Of a stretch of DNA of 41,680 nt, positions 35,159 through 41,680 are shown piece after piece. The translations under genes were made by a program, and so were the position numbers. Source of the DNA: an uncultured Collinsella sp. GTDB lineage: Bacteria; Actinomycetota; Coriobacteriia; Coriobacteriales; Coriobacteriaceae. How positions within the stretch are numbered: position 1 is the first letter of the stretch; each line of letters begins with the position of its first letter. The notes under the pieces were generated by a model. That model was not told the origin of the DNA, searched no databases, and was given only the letters and a program-made list of their open reading frames with translations. Location: positions 1 to 41,680 of the forward strand of contig CAAECF010000045.1 in NCBI GenBank assembly GCA_900754275.1, in the 5' to 3' direction.

Positions 35159-35164
35159 TTGACT

Positions 35165-39643
<4,479 letters not shown>

Positions 39644-39669
39644 TTTCCTAGTACGTTAACCGTCCTTCC

Positions 39670-39707
39670 AAAGACCCGTTTCCCAACAGGGAAGCGGGTC
39701 TTTTTGT
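39670..39707 (+). terminator. rpoBC terminator
   Basis: A 15-bp stem (39670-39684 with 39689-39703, one G-T pair) with a short loop, followed by TTTT. Confidence 0.9.
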
Positions 39708-39712
39708 TAAAG

Positions 39713-39753
39713 AAAACCTGCCAAAAAGGGACAGGTATATTTTGGTAGGTTTT
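39713..39753 (+). repeat. GGGACA-type palindromic repeat, copy 4
   Basis: Arms AAAACCTGCCAAAA type (39713-39726) and TTTTGGTAGGTTTT (39740-39753) with the loop AGGGACAGGTATA. It is the same element as at 13062-13102 in the opposite orientation, here just after the rpoBC terminator. Confidence 0.7.
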
Positions 39754-39843
39754 TCCTGCTTGAATTTGAAACATTTCGCCCGACAAGAGCGTATCTAAGG
39801 TGAGGGCCTCACCAAGAATTATTAACGTCACCGGGAGGTGATT

Positions 39844-40362
39844 ATGGAAGAACAAGCATTTAGACAGGCGGTCGAGGATCACCGTGATGTCGTGTTTCGA
39901 ATCGCATTGACGTACCTGCGCGATCGTGCCGATGCCGACGATGTTGCCCAAGATGTCTTTCTTAAGTTGCTTAAAAGCGATGGGCACTTTGAAAGTTGGG
40001 AACATCTTCGCCGCTGGCTTGTCCGGGTCACGATCAATGAATGCAAATCGCTCTTTCGAAAGCCATGGAGGCGTGTGGAGGATATTGAGAATCTGGCCGA
40101 TTCGCTTTCGGCGGCGCAGGATGAGACCAAGGCGGTCCTGTCAGACGTTATGCGACTTCCGGAGCGATTCCGCGTTCCCATCGTGCTCTATTACTACCTG
40201 GGCTTTTCGACCTCAGAGATTGCCGAGTTGATGCATGTACCAGCCGCGACCGTTCGAACGCGTTTAGCTCGCGGTCGATCGAAGCTCAAATTCATCTTAG
40301 AGGAGGGCGACCGTGAAATCCAATCAAATCAAGCAGGCCTTCGAGTCCATCCAAGCCGATAG
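39844..40362 (+). CDS. ECF-type sigma factor
   Basis: A 172-residue alternative sigma factor. Region 2 is near residues 10-70 (RDRADADDVAQDVFLKLLK, then the HLRRWLVRVTINECKSLFR part). Region 4 is near 100-155, with LPERFRVPIVLYYYLGFSTS and EIAELMHVPAATVRTRLARG as the helix-turn-helix. The ATG at 39844 follows GGGAGG by 6 nt. It overlaps the start of the membrane protein gene by 50 nt, the usual layout of a sigma/anti-sigma pair. Target genes and signal are unknown; it may control its own promoter. Confidence 0.92.
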   Translation: MEEQAFRQAVEDHRDVVFRIALTYLRDRADADDVAQDVFLKLLKSDGHFESWEHLRRWLVRVTINECKSLFRKPWRRVEDIENLADSLSAAQDETKAVLSDVMRLPERFRVPIVLYYYLGFSTSEIAELMHVPAATVRTRLARGRSKLKFILEEGDREIQSNQAGLRVHPSR

Positions 40363-41389
40363 CGACCTTGCAGATCGCGTCCTAAATACCGCTGCGGGTG
40401 AGCCGCTTCATCGAAAGGGTCACGCGAAGCCTCTGTATGTTGCCGTAATCGGATGTCTTGCCGGAGTTTTGGCGACTGGAGGGGTCGCCTACGCCGTTGT
40501 CAATTCCGGCTATTTTGCCTCAGCCTGGGGAAACCACGGCAACGGGGATTCCATTACCTGGACCAACGGTGGCTCATCGGGGACTCAATATACCTACACC
40601 AGAGAGTTTGGTGACGGTATCGCGCCCCAAAGCCTGGAGGGCGCAGTCCAGAAGGTTGATCTGTCCGTCGAGGGTAATGGCTATACGCTCGATATCCATG
40701 AGATGGCTATTGACCAAAACGGCTGCGGAGCCGTGACGTTTACGTTGTCCAATCCAAATGGCGTTAACTACTACAAGCCGGCAGCAGAGACAGGCGAACT
40801 TGTTCTCTATGGTGAAGAAGAACAAGGCATCGGCACGCCCGACATGAACTTCGGCGAGGAATGGGCTGACACACGCTGCACCATTGATAAGGACACATCA
40901 AGCGATACTGTCATTAATGGCACGATGTACTTTGCTTCTTTGGATCGCGAGCGAGGTTTTCAACATGCGGTCACCTGGAATATCTCGTGGACCGAGGGCG
41001 AAGGCGAGGATGCGAAGCCGTTCGAGGCATCGACGCCCGAGTTTAGCGTTGGAGCGTACGTCGATACAAAGGAACTCCGCTCCGATGACTCGCCTCTCGA
41101 GATCAGCCCGTTTTCTATCCAGACACACATCGATGATTTGGGCATTGACGCAGTCACGAAGAAGTTGACGGTTACCTACAAGGATGGATCGGAGCAGATT
41201 ATCGAAGATGACGACGCAGGGGCGTTCAACTTATATTTTTCTTATACGCGCAATAGCGGAGAGGACATCTGGGTGCCAACGAAGTTGATTGATGTCGACC
41301 AAGTGGTCTCAGTAACGCTTGAGGGCACGAGGTACACGTCAACAGGAGAGACCGAAACGGAAGAGTCCTTTACTATCGTCTATTCGTAA
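40313..41389 (+). CDS. Membrane-anchored probable anti-sigma protein (DUF4179-like)
   Basis: A 358-residue single-pass membrane protein. A short cytoplasmic N-terminus (about 40 residues; IKQAFESIQADSDLADRVLN), which could hold the sigma factor, precedes one membrane helix (about 43-64; VAVIGCLAGVLATGGVAYAV) and a large extracellular domain rich in Asp, Glu, Thr and Ser. The layout recalls DUF4179-type partners of ECF sigma factors. The GTG start at 40313 follows GAGGAGGG and lies within the sigma gene. What the outer domain senses is unknown. I see no classical zinc-binding anti-sigma HxxxCxxC motif. Confidence 0.8.
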   Translation: MKSNQIKQAFESIQADSDLADRVLNTAAGEPLHRKGHAKPLYVAVIGCLAGVLATGGVAYAVVNSGYFASAWGNHGNGDSITWTNGGSSGTQYTYTREFGDGIAPQSLEGAVQKVDLSVEGNGYTLDIHEMAIDQNGCGAVTFTLSNPNGVNYYKPAAETGELVLYGEEEQGIGTPDMNFGEEWADTRCTIDKDTSSDTVINGTMYFASLDRERGFQHAVTWNISWTEGEGEDAKPFEASTPEFSVGAYVDTKELRSDDSPLEISPFSIQTHIDDLGIDAVTKKLTVTYKDGSEQIIEDDDAGAFNLYFSYTRNSGEDIWVPTKLIDVDQVVSVTLEGTRYTSTGETETEESFTIVYS

Positions 41390-41394
41390 GGTCT

Positions 41395-41429
41395 GAGGCC
41401 GCTTCCTACTAGGGGAAGCGGCCTCTTTT
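41395..41429 (+). terminator. Terminator of the sigma/anti-sigma operon
   Basis: GAGGCCGCTTCC (41395-41406) pairs with GGAAGCGGCCTC (41414-41425), then TTTT. Confidence 0.9.
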
Positions 41430-41506
41430 GCGTTAAATGGAAACGCCGCCGATTTCCATGCGACAGATGAGAGCAGATTACCGCTGGAGCGCGACGTTTC
41501 CCCAGA

Positions 41507-41547
41507 TAAAACCGATCAAAATAAACCTGTCCCTTTTTGGCAGGTAA
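41507..41547 (-). repeat. GGGACA-type palindromic repeat, copy 5
   Basis: It contains the loop TAAACCTGTCCCT identical to copy 3 and the arm TTTTTGGCAGGTAA. The other arm is degraded (AAAACCGATCAAAA). No gene ends in it. Confidence 0.65.
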
Positions 41548-41595
41548 CGTTGCCCCGACGAGCACATCGGATTCCCGGTCCGGGCGGCCCGCTGT

Positions 41596-41680
41596 TTAAG
41601 TTTGTCGCGAGTTCCGCACGCAAAGGAAAGCACTTAATGTGCTTTCCGTCTTGCGCAGGACTGTAGAGCAGCAAACTTAA
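41596..41680. repeat. Palindromic structured element, copy 2 (reaches window edge)
   Basis: Outer arms TTAAGTTTG (41596-41604) and CAAACTTAA (41672-41680) enclose GGAAAGCAC-TTAAT-GTGCTTTCC (41625-41647). It shares TTCCGCACG, AGCACTTAATGTGCT and CAGGACT with copy 1, with the same 77-nt core length. The right arm may continue past the window. Confidence 0.75.

Overview
The window looks like a chromosomal segment of a high-GC Gram-positive bacterium of the class Coriobacteriia, most likely Collinsella or a close relative. The grounds are the strong GAG/AAG codon preference, the form of the transcription and translation genes, and several families of small palindromic intergenic repeats of the kind I associate with Collinsella. 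The genus is an inference from pattern recognition, not from a search.

Region 1 (1-4345) is a beta-glucoside utilisation cassette: a GH1 6-phospho-beta-glucosidase and a PTS EIIBC permease on the minus strand, diverging from an RpiR-type regulator. A 29-nt near-identical direct repeat lies on each side of it (311-339 and 4362-4390). Region 2 (4346-9231) is the informational core: tRNA-Tyr, tRNA-Thr, tRNA-Met, tuf, rpmG, tRNA-Trp, secE, nusG, rplK and rplA. The core then stops at a strong terminator and resumes 20 kb later with rplJ, rplL, galU, rpoB and rpoC (29155-39643).

The 20 kb between the two halves is a metabolic and accessory block. Its minus-strand part (9282-19349) holds a metallophosphoesterase translationally coupled to an unusual ParB-like/BMP-domain fusion protein, an MscS channel, a signal-peptide gene remnant, a tryptophan-type ABC importer (binding protein, permease, ATPase), a WYL regulator, asnS and a free-standing PTS EIIA. 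Its plus-strand part (19596-28649) holds an alpha/beta hydrolase, a small orphan protein, a FeoA-FeoB fusion, a SotB-like MFS exporter, a GH13 enzyme, a family-6-like DNA glycosylase and an aminotransferase, with one unassigned minus-strand gene inside. The free-standing EIIA is a plausible phosphoryl donor for the EIIBC in region 1, which lacks its own EIIA domain. The window ends with an ECF sigma factor overlapping a membrane-anchored probable anti-sigma protein, and then repeats.

The most interesting points are these. (1) The cytosolic ParB-like/BMP fusion is coupled to a phosphoesterase with an altered first metal motif. (2) RpoB has an expanded and divergent fork-loop-2 segment beside the rifampicin region, and RpoC carries an extra C-terminal helix-hairpin-helix domain resembling the RNA polymerase alpha-CTD. 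(3) Two copies of a 77-nt structured element share a fixed hairpin core and have arms that differ in sequence but stay complementary. (4) A GGGACAGG-type palindromic repeat supplies the stop codon of three genes. (5) A GGTTTTC-like block abuts the -35 box of four translation and transcription promoters.
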